From: Pyrrhosoma nymphula
Lineage: Eukaryota; Arthropoda; Insecta; Odonata; Coenagrionidae
Reading direction: 5' to 3'
Length of the DNA: 64,000 bases
Assembly (NCBI GenBank): GCA_963573305.1
Contig: OY754329.1
Location: 135,209,422 to 135,273,421 of the forward strand
The translations under genes were made by a program, and so were the position numbers. Shown one piece after another: positions 12,081 to 23,905 of the stretch. Under the pieces are notes generated by a model. The model worked only from the letters and a program-made list of their open reading frames with translations, did not search any database and was not told the DNA's origin. The first letter of the stretch is position 1. Every line of letters starts with the position of its first letter.

Positions 12081-15000
12081 TTATTATGTTCAATCGTAGG
12101 TTACCGCGGCGTAAAAACGTAGATTCCTAGCGTAGATTCGGGTAATTACCGCGTCGGTTATCTCTGATGATAGCAATTTTGACATTAAGACTCCTGTTGA
12201 AACAGGGTGGAAACTTTTGTCCGCTGCAGAAACAATCAACGCGGTGAATACTCGAAAAATGCTGGAATCTTCGAGTCATCAGGATAATAATTAATTTAAT
12301 GAACGCAGAAGGATGTTTCGCAATCGCTTCTTTTTTGCGTCAACTGTATATTCAATATACAAGCTAAAATTATTGTTTAATGTATGAAAACTTATTTAGA
12401 TCTAATTTAAAAACTAAGCAGTATGAGCTAAATTGAAGACTGTCAATTAAATCAAGAGATAAAAGAGAGCGAAAGGCGTGAAGCCACTTGTATGGTGTCG
12501 GTGAAGTCAACCAGCTAATGAACAGATGGGAACCCTACCCTGGACTATGAACAAACATATATCTGAACAGAAGATGAGGAGATATGATCTGCAATTTCCG
12601 TTTCGCTAAAAGAAATGGCACATCATCCATATTAACGACAAACATCAATGGATATAAATAGCGCCCGATCGACTGGCTGGTGGCGGGGAAGAAAACTCTG
12701 AGAGTTCAGTATAAGGCATGGTTGATTCTCCAAAATGTACTATCCCCTTAAGCAGACAACATCTCCTGCAAAAGTAGTTTGTCATTCAACGCAGCGAAAA
12801 GTCTGAGACAGACTGAGGAGACAGAGAAAGGGAGAGTTTAAACAGCTGTCACCTTATTTCAATGACATCCAATGGAGGGGACTGGGGCAAATATATTACG
12901 TTCCAAAACAGTCGTGGGAGAAAAAATTGTAACAAGGGCGTGCTTACACGAAGCTCGTATTGTGGTATCCCATGCGTTGACAAGAAAACCAATCGATTAT
13001 TAAAGATAATCATTCCTTTAGACACAAGGATCGGTTTCAATACTGATAATTATGACGATATTTAAAAAAGTGCCTCGTTAAATAAGCGTGGAATAACAAT
13101 TTACTGTTTCCGTAGTTACTTATTGTTAGTTGCGACTACCTTAAGATATTATGTCACAAGAAACCGGAATTCATAGCGGTATTATAAGTTTTTCGTATTT
13201 TATGATAACTTCGATCATGTTTTGCTTAAAATAAAGTAAACTCTCCGTAGTTTTCGTTAATAACGCGGGATCGCCAATCGGTTTACAGCTATTTTCAAAT
13301 ATTTGGTACTGTAACCAATAAATCTACTACGACTAATATGTAATTGGTACGCAGTCCTTGGATCGGTGTGGTAAATCATTTTCGTGAAATACAATCAAAG
13401 TAAAACTTTTTACAGGCGCAGGACCCTATCTCCTCCCATTCACAACGTCCATAAAGCCCCTTCCCCGCTTACCCCAAATCCTCCTCTCTATCACGCTCTT
13501 CCGTATCCTTTGGCACCTCAATACTTATTCCATCCACCCACTTTGTCTCCACTTCACCACCACTCTTGCTCTTTCGTCTTCCTTTTTGTCCAACTTCTTC
13601 TTCATTCTCCTCCACATCTGCAACTCAAATTTCTGCTGACTATACGTAGTTTTAGTTGAGTTGTAGGTTAAGAGTCTGGCCTGATATCAAGTACAATATC
13701 GCAAGTTACGAATAGCATTAGGCATTAGACTTTCATATTCAACGTCATCTCCGTCATCCTTTGATACGTTTTCACAGTTCTAATTCCTACAATCTTCATC
13801 CGCCTTGAGTTGCGCAATTTACGCCCGCTTCTGGCCAACACAACTCGCCCACACACATCCTCTCTTCCTTCCTTTCTCCCAGTCCTCGAATTCCTGCTCC
13901 CGCGCTCCGTGAAAGATCACATTTCCTCCTCTACAGTAACCTTTACGCGAACTTAACCTTACACGTGGATGGCAGGCAAGCTTTTGAAGCAATTGCCTTC
14001 GTCAACGTGGCGCATGCGACCAAATAGCTTAAACCCACGCACATAGAGCCCGTTACTTTGCTGAAGGCTGAAATGCGTAGCCCAGAGAAATATATATTAA
14101 TGTACTATTTCGTGGATATCCTTTAACACTACTGCAATACACTCAATGTTCTCCGTGGATGGTGAAATTTTCTTTTGAGATAACCTCTCCATTCTGAACA
14201 TTTTTTGTCGTAAACTTTATGGAAAATTACCACAGTCCCTTTCCTAGCACTGTAGTTTTGGTAGAATTTTTATCCATTAATGAAAGAGCGATGCAATTTT
14301 TAATTAGATATCACACAAAATATGACATCACTGCTCATGCGAACATTGTATCAACACATCGCAGACAGCTCAAGAGATTACTCGTGCTTTGGACGACACT
14401 TTCTATGGACGGATCACAAATATATATACTCTTGTATTGGCCGAGGGAAAAGTTAAAAAAAAAGTCCGGTCTTAAATTTACAAATTGGCACAGCCTTTTT
14501 TCCAATTAAACATTTTTATTTCATGAAGCAACCAAACATTTGTAAGAAATGAATTTAAGATAATATTTTATAACAAATGGGAATCCCTCAGATTGGATCA
14601 CGTCTTTTGAAGGCACGTACCTATTTCTTAAGTGTATTATTACATATAATTTTCTGCACCCCTACTTTTGCACCATGAAAATCAAGTCTGTGGTCAAGAT
14701 ACAATCAATATGTCTTTTTGTCCGCTTAGCGTATCTTTATATGCCCATCTAACGTGCTAGTTTGGTTCCACAATTGGGCGTAATTCAATAAATATTGTCA
14801 TCGCTGACGAGTGGTGTCGTTCACTAAGCGAAAAACCATTCCACGAGCTTCAATTTAGTGGCTGATGAATAAGATTCTCCTCATGGGATGAGTCGCTTTT
14901 TTCCAATGCTTCCCAGCGAAAATTGGCTAATAATGGAGAATAATGTTTAATGCTCGGTTTTCTTTAAGTAAATCTACCGGGCAGCAAGGGAGGAGATGAA

Positions 15001-17313
15001 AAAACCAATAAATCATGCAACGAACCCTAATGCCGACCCCTTTTTTCCCTGATATTCTCATCCCATCCAACTTTACCGTTTATGGATCGTTGTTTCCCCT
15101 CCCATGAGGCCAAGATTTTTCATTTAAGGCAGACTCGGAGGGCAGAGAGAAAGAGAGATTCGGCTACGCATGGAACATAGAGATAGGCTGAGTGGCGAAA
15201 AGTCGACAATTTCCACAAAAGCCTTTCCCTGGGTCATCACGTGTGGTTAATTATTTTATCAGCATGCTTTCGTTCCTTTTGATACGCCTCTTGGATTCAA
15301 GGGAACCTTTCGCTTTTCTTTTTATGTCCAAAATAACGCTTCAAAAAATATATCTTCGTTACTAACATAAGTGCCAGTGTTTAAATTATATATAAAACCA
15401 ATATGAAAATTTTAATGGAGTATAAATCATGTCGCTATAATTGCAATTCTAATATTACTGAATAAACAGATATACTAAACGCAGGAGCTACACATTATGC
15501 TCCTCAGTTTTAAGACATTGAACGAGTGTTTAGAACACCAAAGTCAGTGTTTTTTTGAAGCATAGATTTATCTATAATGCAACTAAGCGAGCAATAAGTA
15601 GGCAGATGTTTAATCTCAATTACAACTTTGCTTTACACGATACTCGAGAACTTAAATTCCTCGCCATTTAAGCTCTAGTCTATTAGTTAATTATGCCAAC
15701 AGTATAAGCTTATTGAAGCTTTGACTAAAAGCTCCCTCTCAGTAAGCAAAGCTGATGACATTCATGCTATAAACGATAAATAGCTCTCAACTATGTTAGG
15801 CAAAGTGGCCATGTGGTGAGGGTCTTCTAATGTGGTTTGATACTTTCATGGGGAATGTCATCTACTTCCGTCATTTTAGTCAATATCCATCCACTGTGAT
15901 TATTTTTGGCTGAGGGTCTACTGATGATTTAAAAATTTCAAGAAAAGCTATAATTTTAATTACAAGGACATGCTAAAAAACAAGTCCCCTGATAAATGAT
16001 TCAGCAGAAAGCATCTAGCCGTGCTACCAGACCTCTTGCAGTCCTACATGCTGCTGCATTTTCTGTGGCTGGGAAGTAATTATTTTCTAATCCTACGGAA
16101 TTCACATCACAATGCCCATCCCAAAATTGGACTCTACGTATTCAGGACAAAAAACCCTTCCCCTAAGCGAGAATCTAACCTGGATATAAGAGGCTCTCGA
16201 TTAAAATATTGGCTTTTTATAAAAATCTAAATGATTTTTTTTTTCAAAGTAAAAAAAATAAATTTAAGTAAAATACTGAAAGTACGTTTAGTAGAAAAGC
16301 GATATCATATAAAAATAATAAAAATGTACAGTTACCAGCTAAAAAATGGAAGGATCGTACACTGTTCACTATAGTAACAAAAAAGCACAAAGACTCCAGA
16401 AGAATAATTATAACCCGATCTCTTTTCATCACCCTTTTGTAAAAGAAGTATAACCGAACCGAAAGTCTTGCTGCATGTATCATTGAAATTCTAGCCAAGA
16501 TGCTTCAATCAACAAACGCCAACGAACGACTAAGTTTTTATGAACTTTAGAGTGAATTTAAAGGACATATTCAATATCTATGATGTTCTACAAACATACA
16601 CCAAGTTCCTGAAGTGAAGAAAATTTAATGGCGCTCTTTATAGAAGAAAAACATTTTTAAATTTTCCTTAATCGATAATGCCGTAAAAATTATTTCCTTT
16701 GCCCCAGGTTCTCTCTCGAAATAAAAGTTTTCTCTCGTTCTTTTCTTCCTTGCTCCTCACCCATGTAAATTTAATCCTCATTCTGTCTCAATTGGATGCT
16801 TTTTGAATCTGCTGAGAGAAATATATTCCATCGCTGCTTCACCTCATGCGATGAAAGAGAAAACTTATGGACGAGTTGATTAATGTTAGCCTTCCAGCAT
16901 TAATTTCGAGAAAGAAATTAACGCTGATTTTTCTTCTTAATAAGTAAACTGTGGCATAAAATTTGTCCGCTGTCTCAGCTCCAACTTCGCAGCTAAACTC
17001 TTTCCCTTAAGCAAATATTTTAGTACTAATGTTTTTTTCCGAAAAAATAGTCAGAACCCTACATTTGTTAAAGCAATCCATGGCTCCAATAGATGTGAAA
17101 ATTGCCATTCATTAATCAAAGCTGCTTTCTGCTTTCAAAGACTGCTTTCGCAAGGTCGCTACTCTATAACTCTAATAAAGTCCATAAATTCAAGTAGGCA
17201 TTGATGACTTCTAGATATTTGCAGGCTTTTACAGACTCAATAAAAGAAAGACTTTTTGACATTATGAGCAAATAATACGAAATAACTTCCTTACTTACTT
17301 GCTTTTTATTTTA
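12081..17313. other. Unassigned DNA including a polypyrimidine tract
   Basis: The plus strand at about 13420-13640 is nearly all C and T, giving a 91-codon low-complexity frame. The rest is AT-rich with no recognisable coding sequence. Frames at 12849-13065 (both strands) and 14219-14509 have no domain that I recognise. Confidence 0.4.
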
Positions 17314-17360
17314 CCTGGGCCGAGTGAGACCCCCTCGGCCCCCTCTTCACCCGGCCCAGG
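17314..17360. repeat. GC-rich hairpin
   Basis: CCTGGGCCG (17314-17322) pairs perfectly with CGGCCCAGG (17352-17360) across 29 bases. The spacer itself contains a second CTCGGCC element that competes for pairing with the left arm. It stands out in a flanking sequence that is about two-thirds A+T. Its function is unknown. Confidence 0.7.
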
Positions 17361-18711
17361 GGCTGATTACTCCAGCACAATCTTCAGGAACTTGCCTGAG
17401 TTACACTTTTCTATATTCCATTATCAGGAATGTGCAGATCAAACAAATTCATTTAAAAAATAAAACAAATGAGGTCCATATGAGAGTTCTACAAGGCGTC
17501 AAACAAGTACTGCCAGTTAAAAAAAGGCTCAATAATCGAGTATGAAATGCTCCATACGGAAAACAAGGAAACCGAAATTTTGCAATAAAATGCTTCTGAA
17601 GTTAATTTGATAACGCAGTTATTCTTTAAATCATTTTTTTAAGTCACAGTTTTCGGAGCGTAAAATCTCATCACCCATGCTTGAGTGCTTAGTAAGCTGA
17701 TATTTTTCATTTTACTAACTTTTAAAGATTTACTTTTAACAATTCACAGAACAAGATTTGTTTTATCAAAAATGTTACACAAATTGTTGTTAATAAAAGT
17801 AAAACTGTGCTAACATTGAAGAAAACGATGGAAGCACGATGGGAAACTACAAGCGGGCAGTCGTATATTTGTGTGGAATATGCTACAAAGTTTATTTATT
17901 TCATTATGGTCTTTAATGTAGGTATGAATATAAGATAAAATAATTAAAAACAATTTAGTAGGATGAAAATTAAGAGAATACCAAGCGCTCAAGCATGGGT
18001 GAACACTTTGATCTCCGTAACTTTTTTCAAATAAAATTAAGAAAAAGAGCGTCACCAAATGAGTAAACGTAAAAATAAACAAACAGTAAGGAGCATTTCA
18101 CAGCAATAAATTCGGTTTCCTCGTTTTGTAGATAGGCCAATTCAAACTCGAGTATGTCCACTTTTTTAAAAACCGTAGGTTTATTATGGAAACTTAAGGG
18201 AAAAATAATTATTTACTTTCACACTGGCCTACATGTAAAGAAAAGCACGAAGGTATGGCAGAAGAATCATCTAAGCTAAAGGCATGGCAATTAAATTCCA
18301 AAAAAGCATGCGCTATTAAATCGCACATAGCACATTGGTCAGGAACTTGTGCCAAAATTGCTAATGAAATAAAGACAATTACACGAATATTACGATATAA
18401 AGTTTTCATAGGCATTCAATGAATGAAGTTCGCGGACCCAAATCTGTCATAAATTGGGATCTGTCCGCACTCGTGCCAAAAGAAATGGGTGCCCTGGTTT
18501 TAACCTACATAAACAATTACCTATCTTCAGGTCAATTTAGACTCCAACCAATGAATATGAAAGACAGCTTGCGCCACTGCGAGTAAACATAATTCATTCA
18601 CTTTTCCCATGTCCTTTCGAGAGGAAAGCCATCTTAAAATTCATGTTCCTATCCGAAGGTCTTTCTTTTGAAATCCGTCCCTTCATACGAGATCTAAATC
18701 GTCTAATATAG
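17361..18711. other. AT-rich DNA, nothing recognised
   Basis: No coding sequence, RNA gene or repeat structure could be supported in this interval. Confidence 0.45.
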
Positions 18712-18749
18712 CGAATGCATTATTCAATACCGCGTGAATAATGCATTCG
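18712..18749. repeat. Perfect 15-bp hairpin
   Basis: CGAATGCATTATTCA (18712-18726) and TGAATAATGCATTCG (18735-18749) are exact reverse complements around the 8-base loop ATACCGCG. It is not followed by a T run on either strand and has no adjacent gene. Confidence 0.85.
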
Positions 18750-19739
18750 ACAGCTTCAGTGAATTTAATCAATTTGCATATATCAATTATTTTCATTCTA
18801 GTCTGTTACATACGTTTCACAAAAGATCAAAAGCGGAATTTCAGTCAAAATTTCCAAATTTCTCATAACATGTTAGTCAAAGATCTCATGTTTTGCTATG
18901 CAAAACACCTGAAAAATCTTTCGAACATTGGCTGCACGTGGACAAAGAGAAAATTCATAAAGGGTCCTCTGATTTAAATTAAAAGATTATTTTGATACCG
19001 ACAATAAAGACAAGTACCTATAAAATGATTCCTTTTGTATGCAAAGTTTTCATCATGATTTAACTTAAAGTTTCAGCGAGGCATTCCACGTTTAGGCTTA
19101 TTACAGCATTTATTTTGCTGTCATCCAATAAAATCACACTAATTAGCTTTTATTGAAATTTTCAGTTGTTTTGCGCAAAAAAAACTACCGATAATCCATT
19201 AAATATAGCAGGCTGTGAAAAAAAATTTGATCGTCGACGAATTTTAACAATGAAAGCGGCTGGAAAGGTAAGCAGTGCAATGAAGGTCTCAACGATTAAA
19301 TTATTGGCATAAGAAGACTGCCCTTCTCGATCTTCAACCTGGTATATAATTGTAAAATGGTTTTTCCATGATCTTAATTCTCACCATATCCCAGTAGTGT
19401 AATGCATCTCAGCTTTCGATTTTGTTTCAGACGCCGAAAGAACTTGTATTTAAAATATGTACATGTTATTTTTGTTTTGTAAAATATTTATGTAAGTTTA
19501 TATGTATTAAAAAAAACACCATTATAACCCCAAACGTACCTCAATATGTCTCTTGATGACGAAATATCTCATTTTTTCAATGAAATATGCGATGGTAAAT
19601 TTATATATAAAAAAAACTCATCGTCGGAAAATGAAAAGAAATGCTCAGGGCACAATGGCACTCAGGGGTCCACATTTACAACCAATGAGCACAATAAAAC
19701 GCAAGTAGGTTCGGGATTCCACTGAATACTCCATGCCAT
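18750..19739. other. AT-rich DNA, nothing recognised
   Basis: Only a short frame at 18741-18977 is present, with no known domain. Confidence 0.45.
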
Positions 19740-19812
19740 TTCCAGGATTCGAATCCGGATCCTCGATATGAGAAGGCACCAAACAAACACGATCCCCAAG
19801 AGCGAGATTTAT
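19740..19812 (-). repeat. tRNA-derived SINE head or tRNA pseudogene
   Basis: On the minus strand the B box is excellent (GGATTCGAATCCTGG, 19757-19743). An A-box-like GATCGTGTTTGTTTGGTGCC lies upstream at 19794-19775. The acceptor arm is not paired, and the sequence continues past the T arm without a terminator, so a SINE relic is favoured over a working tRNA. Confidence 0.5.
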
Positions 19813-20479
19813 TGGTGAACGACCGTCTGTAGCCAACAAACCCGTAAACGATATCTCATAAAGGGCAGTACATAACGGTGGCGATTTTCAATCAGACGAC
19901 TCGTCACTTAATATTTCGTGAACGTAAATGTTAGTGAACAGCAACTTTGTAACGGAAATTTTCGTCGAAAGATAAAAATTCGTAAGCGGAAGAGTATGAT
20001 AATTTTCCTGGTACAGTTTACCATAATTATAAAAAATATTACCAGCATCTCGTGAGCCACTCCGGCGATTGGCATAAAAAAGTATTTTTCCTTTCTCAAA
20101 CTCTTGGGCCAAGTCTTATAATATCCAGTTTAACATCCTCTAGGCATGATAACCGATGTGGATATTCTCCCCCAATGATAATGTTAATGCTAACTAACTG
20201 ACATTTGGATTTACTATGCAAAACATGATTTCTTAGTGAACATCTCATATATGTATAAGGTATGTCATCATATGGTTAACGCTAACCAGACATTTTTTAA
20301 ACCGGGCCTTAAACTATCCATCGTAGAAAGTTTAAACAAACGACGTTCCATGTGGAATCATGGGTGAGAGTACTTGAATTCATTCTACGTTAGGTCTGAA
20401 GTTATACGACAGAGTGAGCATGAAATAATTAATGAAGCAGCTCAGGAGCCTCCATCAATTTATCTGCCCTCTAGCTAAG
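19813..20479. other. Unassigned DNA
   Basis: Two overlapping minus-strand frames at 19888-20112 have no recognisable content. The 3' part may belong to the LINE relic that becomes recognisable from about 20.48 kb, but it is too diverged to say. Confidence 0.4.
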
Positions 20480-21095
20480 AAAGTGGTCAAGATGAAAAGG
20501 CAACTACTTGGTTCAAACAAGATGGTACTACAAAAGAGGAAAGAGTATGTGAAAACATTCGTGTGGAGCACTCTATGGATCGGAAAAATGGGCCATTGGA
20601 AAAGCAGACCAGAAAAGATTAGAAGCATTCAAACCCTGGTGCTGGAGGTGGACGCTGAGGATCAAATGGACGGATAAAATAAGAAATGGAGGATTTTTAT
20701 AGAAGAGTAGAAGAGGAAAGAGCCATATAGAATACTGTACAGAAAAGAAGAACCAGATGGATTGGGCACACCCTGAGGCTCAATGTGTTTGTGATGAATA
20801 TAACTGAAGGAAAAACAGAGGGAGAAGTCCCGGGAGGAAGGCCAAGGGATGTACATTGTACATACATAGACCAAATAAAGAGGATAGTGCATAAAAACTA
20901 TACATTTTTCGCGGGTATTTCACCAGGTAATAGGAAGATATGATTCCTATTACCTGGTGGATAACCCATGAAAACTTTAAAAATCAGATTCACCGGAAAA
21001 ATCATAGATCATTTCCATAATAATTATCAGGGAGTAAGGATAGCATTAGATAGGGAAGGATGGAGGACTGCAGTCAACCAATCTTAGGATTGAAC
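20480..21095 (+). pseudogene. LINE reverse transcriptase C-terminal relic
   Basis: Scattered across all three plus frames is the C-terminal region typical of insect LINE polymerases. VKTFVWSTL is followed by sequence corresponding to the family's YG.ETWTIGK segment, by a W..RMLRIKWTDKIRN-like block near 20650-20690 and by RTRWIGHTLR-like residues near 20750. The terminal DRE.WRTAVNQS segment lies near 21052-21085, before a stop. Frameshifts and stops break it throughout. A 31-base-arm foldback (20909-20971) interrupts it. The clade (RTE, CR1, Jockey or other) cannot be fixed by eye. Confidence 0.75.
20909..20971. repeat. Small foldback inside the LINE relic
   Basis: CACCAGGTAATAGGAA and TTCCTATTACCTGGTG are exact 16-base inverted arms around a 7-base loop. 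Outside them the arms extend imperfectly to about 31 bases (TTTTCGCGGGTAT against TTTTCATGGGTTAT in reverse complement). The element interrupts the LINE coding relic. Confidence 0.75.
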
Positions 21096-21239
21096 GACCA
21101 ATGGTGATAGCAAAATCAACACCACCACATGGATACAGCTAGGATGGCAAATAATACAGCTTTCTTCGCTTTCAAACCTCTCTCATCCAGAGAGGGAACC
21201 TCAACAAAAATGATTCCCTTATTTTCAGGAGCTCATGTA

Positions 21240-21720
21240 TTTTATGTGTAACGATCGCACTTAAGCGACTCATCTCCTTCGCGTCCCACCACCCCTTCGA
21301 ACCTCCATCCCCCTCCCGCTGCGAAAAGAGAGGGAAAAAATAAGGCCGCTCATCTCCCCTACCCGGGGCTGCGGGATCTCCCTTTGAGAATCCCTGGAGA
21401 GCGCTCGCTAACTGGCGCCAGTTCCAGGGGGTTAAGGCGCCCGAGAGGCAAAAGGGAAAAAGCATGAATGAAGCAGGGAATGGCTGCGAGGGGGTTGGGG
21501 ATTGAGGGGGCATAAAGGAGGGGGAGGGAAAGAGAATAGCCGTAGGAAGAGTGGGAAGCGGGAAAGGAGGAAGATGGGAGAGGAAGACCAGAGAGAGAGA
21601 GAGAGGACAAAGCGGCGGAATCTTCATAATAATTATTCCCTGAGAGGGTCACTCGCAGGTGGATTCAAGGTCCGGTGGAGTGGTGAAAGATTTTTGCGGG
21701 ATGGTATAGGTTGGTGACCG
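21240..21720. other. GC- and purine-rich block with a (GA)n run
   Basis: The plus strand at 21490-21620 is almost entirely purine and includes (GA)n at about 21590-21605. The preceding 21240-21430 is GC-rich with CpG. Open frames on both strands (151 codons on minus, 71 on plus) are low-complexity P/S/L- or R/E/G-rich, which argues against coding. It may be a CpG-island-like or purine-tract repeat. Confidence 0.45.
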
Positions 21721-23519
21721 TTACGTTACATTTCCGTGCATACGATTTTGCGTTGCCGCGCAGTGCAGGAACCAATCAGAAACGAGATATTCAACACAGG
21801 ATACATTGTCATCGGAGTTTCCCAACCTTTTTAATTTTCGACGCAGCCTGTTTTGCCGGAGCTGCGGCAGGGAGGGAGAACCGACCTAGTCTGCTTGTCG
21901 TCAGCTGGTCACAAGATTCCTTCCCGGGGAATTTTGGGTCATCTTATGACTTTTATCGAACAGTGAATTTTGGCGGAAGCATAACTTCAAAATCGTTTCC
22001 ATTGGAAGAGGAAATTACTGAATGAATTAGAAAAATTGTCCCTCATTTTTATGACACCGGGGGCGTGATTACAAACCTTTGTATCGTTTTCACTCCTGTT
22101 TTCGTAATTTCGTTACCACTTTAATCGATAAGAAAAATGCTATGAACGTTCATCAAACTACGCCTTTTCTTAAAAAGCACTCTTCTTAAATGTGTAGAGT
22201 AATTCGCTTGCACTGTCATTGAGAACAGTTTGCAGCAACAGACGGTCACGTTTTTTATTTGAATAGTGACAACGCGAAGACAATATCGTGCCTCGGACAC
22301 GTGAAAATAAAGATCCACATTTTCACCGATCGTCGTCCCTTACACAAATACTACCTACGCAGCCCATCGCCAATACTCCTCGCAAACAACTCTTTTCCTA
22401 CTGTAACTCCAAAATGAAAATAAATAATTTATAAGACCAAAAACGTCCCAAGATAACACCGTCATCTTGGGGTAACGCGAAATAACTTTGTCAAATCGTG
22501 ATGTAGTTTAAGAATAAATCACTTTGTTAATTTTCCAAACTTTTTTAATGTAACTGACCAGTTTCGATGCTACAGTAGCAAATTATTCCCCCAAGACTAA
22601 TATCAGAAATCCGAAAAGGCAAAATTTTTAATTATTATAAAAAAAAATTATCATATATGTAAGTACGTTAAAATGACATATCAAAATATAGCAGCAAGTA
22701 CGGTAGTCAAAAACTAAGGGTGACGTATACCGTTTTGGGTGAAAAATCTATGTAGACGAATTTGAATTAATTACAACAATTTCCACCAAAGGCACTTGAT
22801 GGAATATATTGAGCAAACCATAAACATTTACTATATTTTATCGAGGCTAGGTCTAATATCGAAATAATTATTCCTTGCAGACCTTTAGGAATTTCATTAC
22901 TTCCAACTCCAGGGCTACAATTACGATAAAGAAGGTCAACAACAAAAGCATTAACCACCAATACCCAAGACAATAAAATATATAACTATGCCGTCAGGTT
23001 TACCTTAGAATGATTTTATTACTAATATATGTATGTATTTTAATGTCATGGACATTGGTGGTTGAGAAGAGATTAAATTCCGAAAACTCAGCAAGGAAAA
23101 AATATTTTCATTTTAGGCCTACCCGCGGTAAACAATTTTTGTTGAATACCTGAGGTCAATATGCATAACACTGAGAATAAAAAATGTAAAATTAAGGTAC
23201 TATAACAAGAAAAACCGGTTAGCGGAAAATTAAAATAGAATGTAGTAGAGAACTGAATCGAAACAATCATTGTATCCATGATTTTAAATAGTGATAAGAG
23301 AAATTAATGATTTGATTTTCATCCATAACTCTATAAACGAAAGCAGAAAAGCATCCAGAACGGAAGGCAGTTAAAAAAAAACAACTTGATAATCGTGCTA
23401 GAGGAGTGGCGGTGAAAGAAACCTACAATAGGGGTCAGAAGGATTCCAACAGTTCCTGGAACTGTATCAGTTTTATCACTTTAATACCATTAGGATGGCC
23501 GATCGATATCTTTACATGC
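21721..23519. other. Unassigned DNA
   Basis: The first 300 bases, including a 104-codon plus frame at 21711-22025, are of mixed composition but show no known domain. The rest is AT-rich with short frames only. Confidence 0.4.
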
Positions 23520-23905
23520 TTGAAGAGACCGCCGGGTAGTAGGGAGGAGAGCTGGGGGGGGGATGGAAAGGCAGTTGAGAAGACAAGAGAGAGAGAGATG
23601 AGTAGAGGAAGAGGTGAGGGGAGGTGATCTTAATGGAAAATTGGGCAGTGGAATAATAAGTTGTCAATCTGTCGAGAAAGAGGGAGAGAGATGAAAAAGA
23701 GTGCAGAGATCCCAAAGTGGAAAGGGGAGGGTTGAAAGAAGCGGCAGGGGAACATGGAAAAGAGTGTGTTGAGAGGGGACTGGATGTCGCCAAGGGGGAT
23801 GCCGGGGAAGGGTAAAGAGGATGAAGGGGGCGAGAGCTCCAAAACGGACGGTGATGGCGTTTTATTTAACTCACACTCATTGTTTTTCATGAGAGAGAGA
23901 ACGAG
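23520..23905. repeat. Polypurine tract
   Basis: For nearly 400 bases the plus strand is dominated by A and G, with runs such as GGAGAGCTGGGGGGGGG and AAGAGAGAGAGAGATGAG. The minus-strand open frames it produces are S/P/L-rich low-complexity products. It belongs with the other strand-asymmetric tracts in this window. Confidence 0.6.

Noticed and set aside
19740..19812. Functional tRNA gene on the minus strand
   Set aside because: The B box is excellent, but the acceptor stem does not pair and no T-run terminator follows, so it is recorded as SINE-like.
21172..21627. 151-codon minus-strand frame
   Set aside because: The product is S/P/L-rich low-complexity antisense of a polypurine tract.
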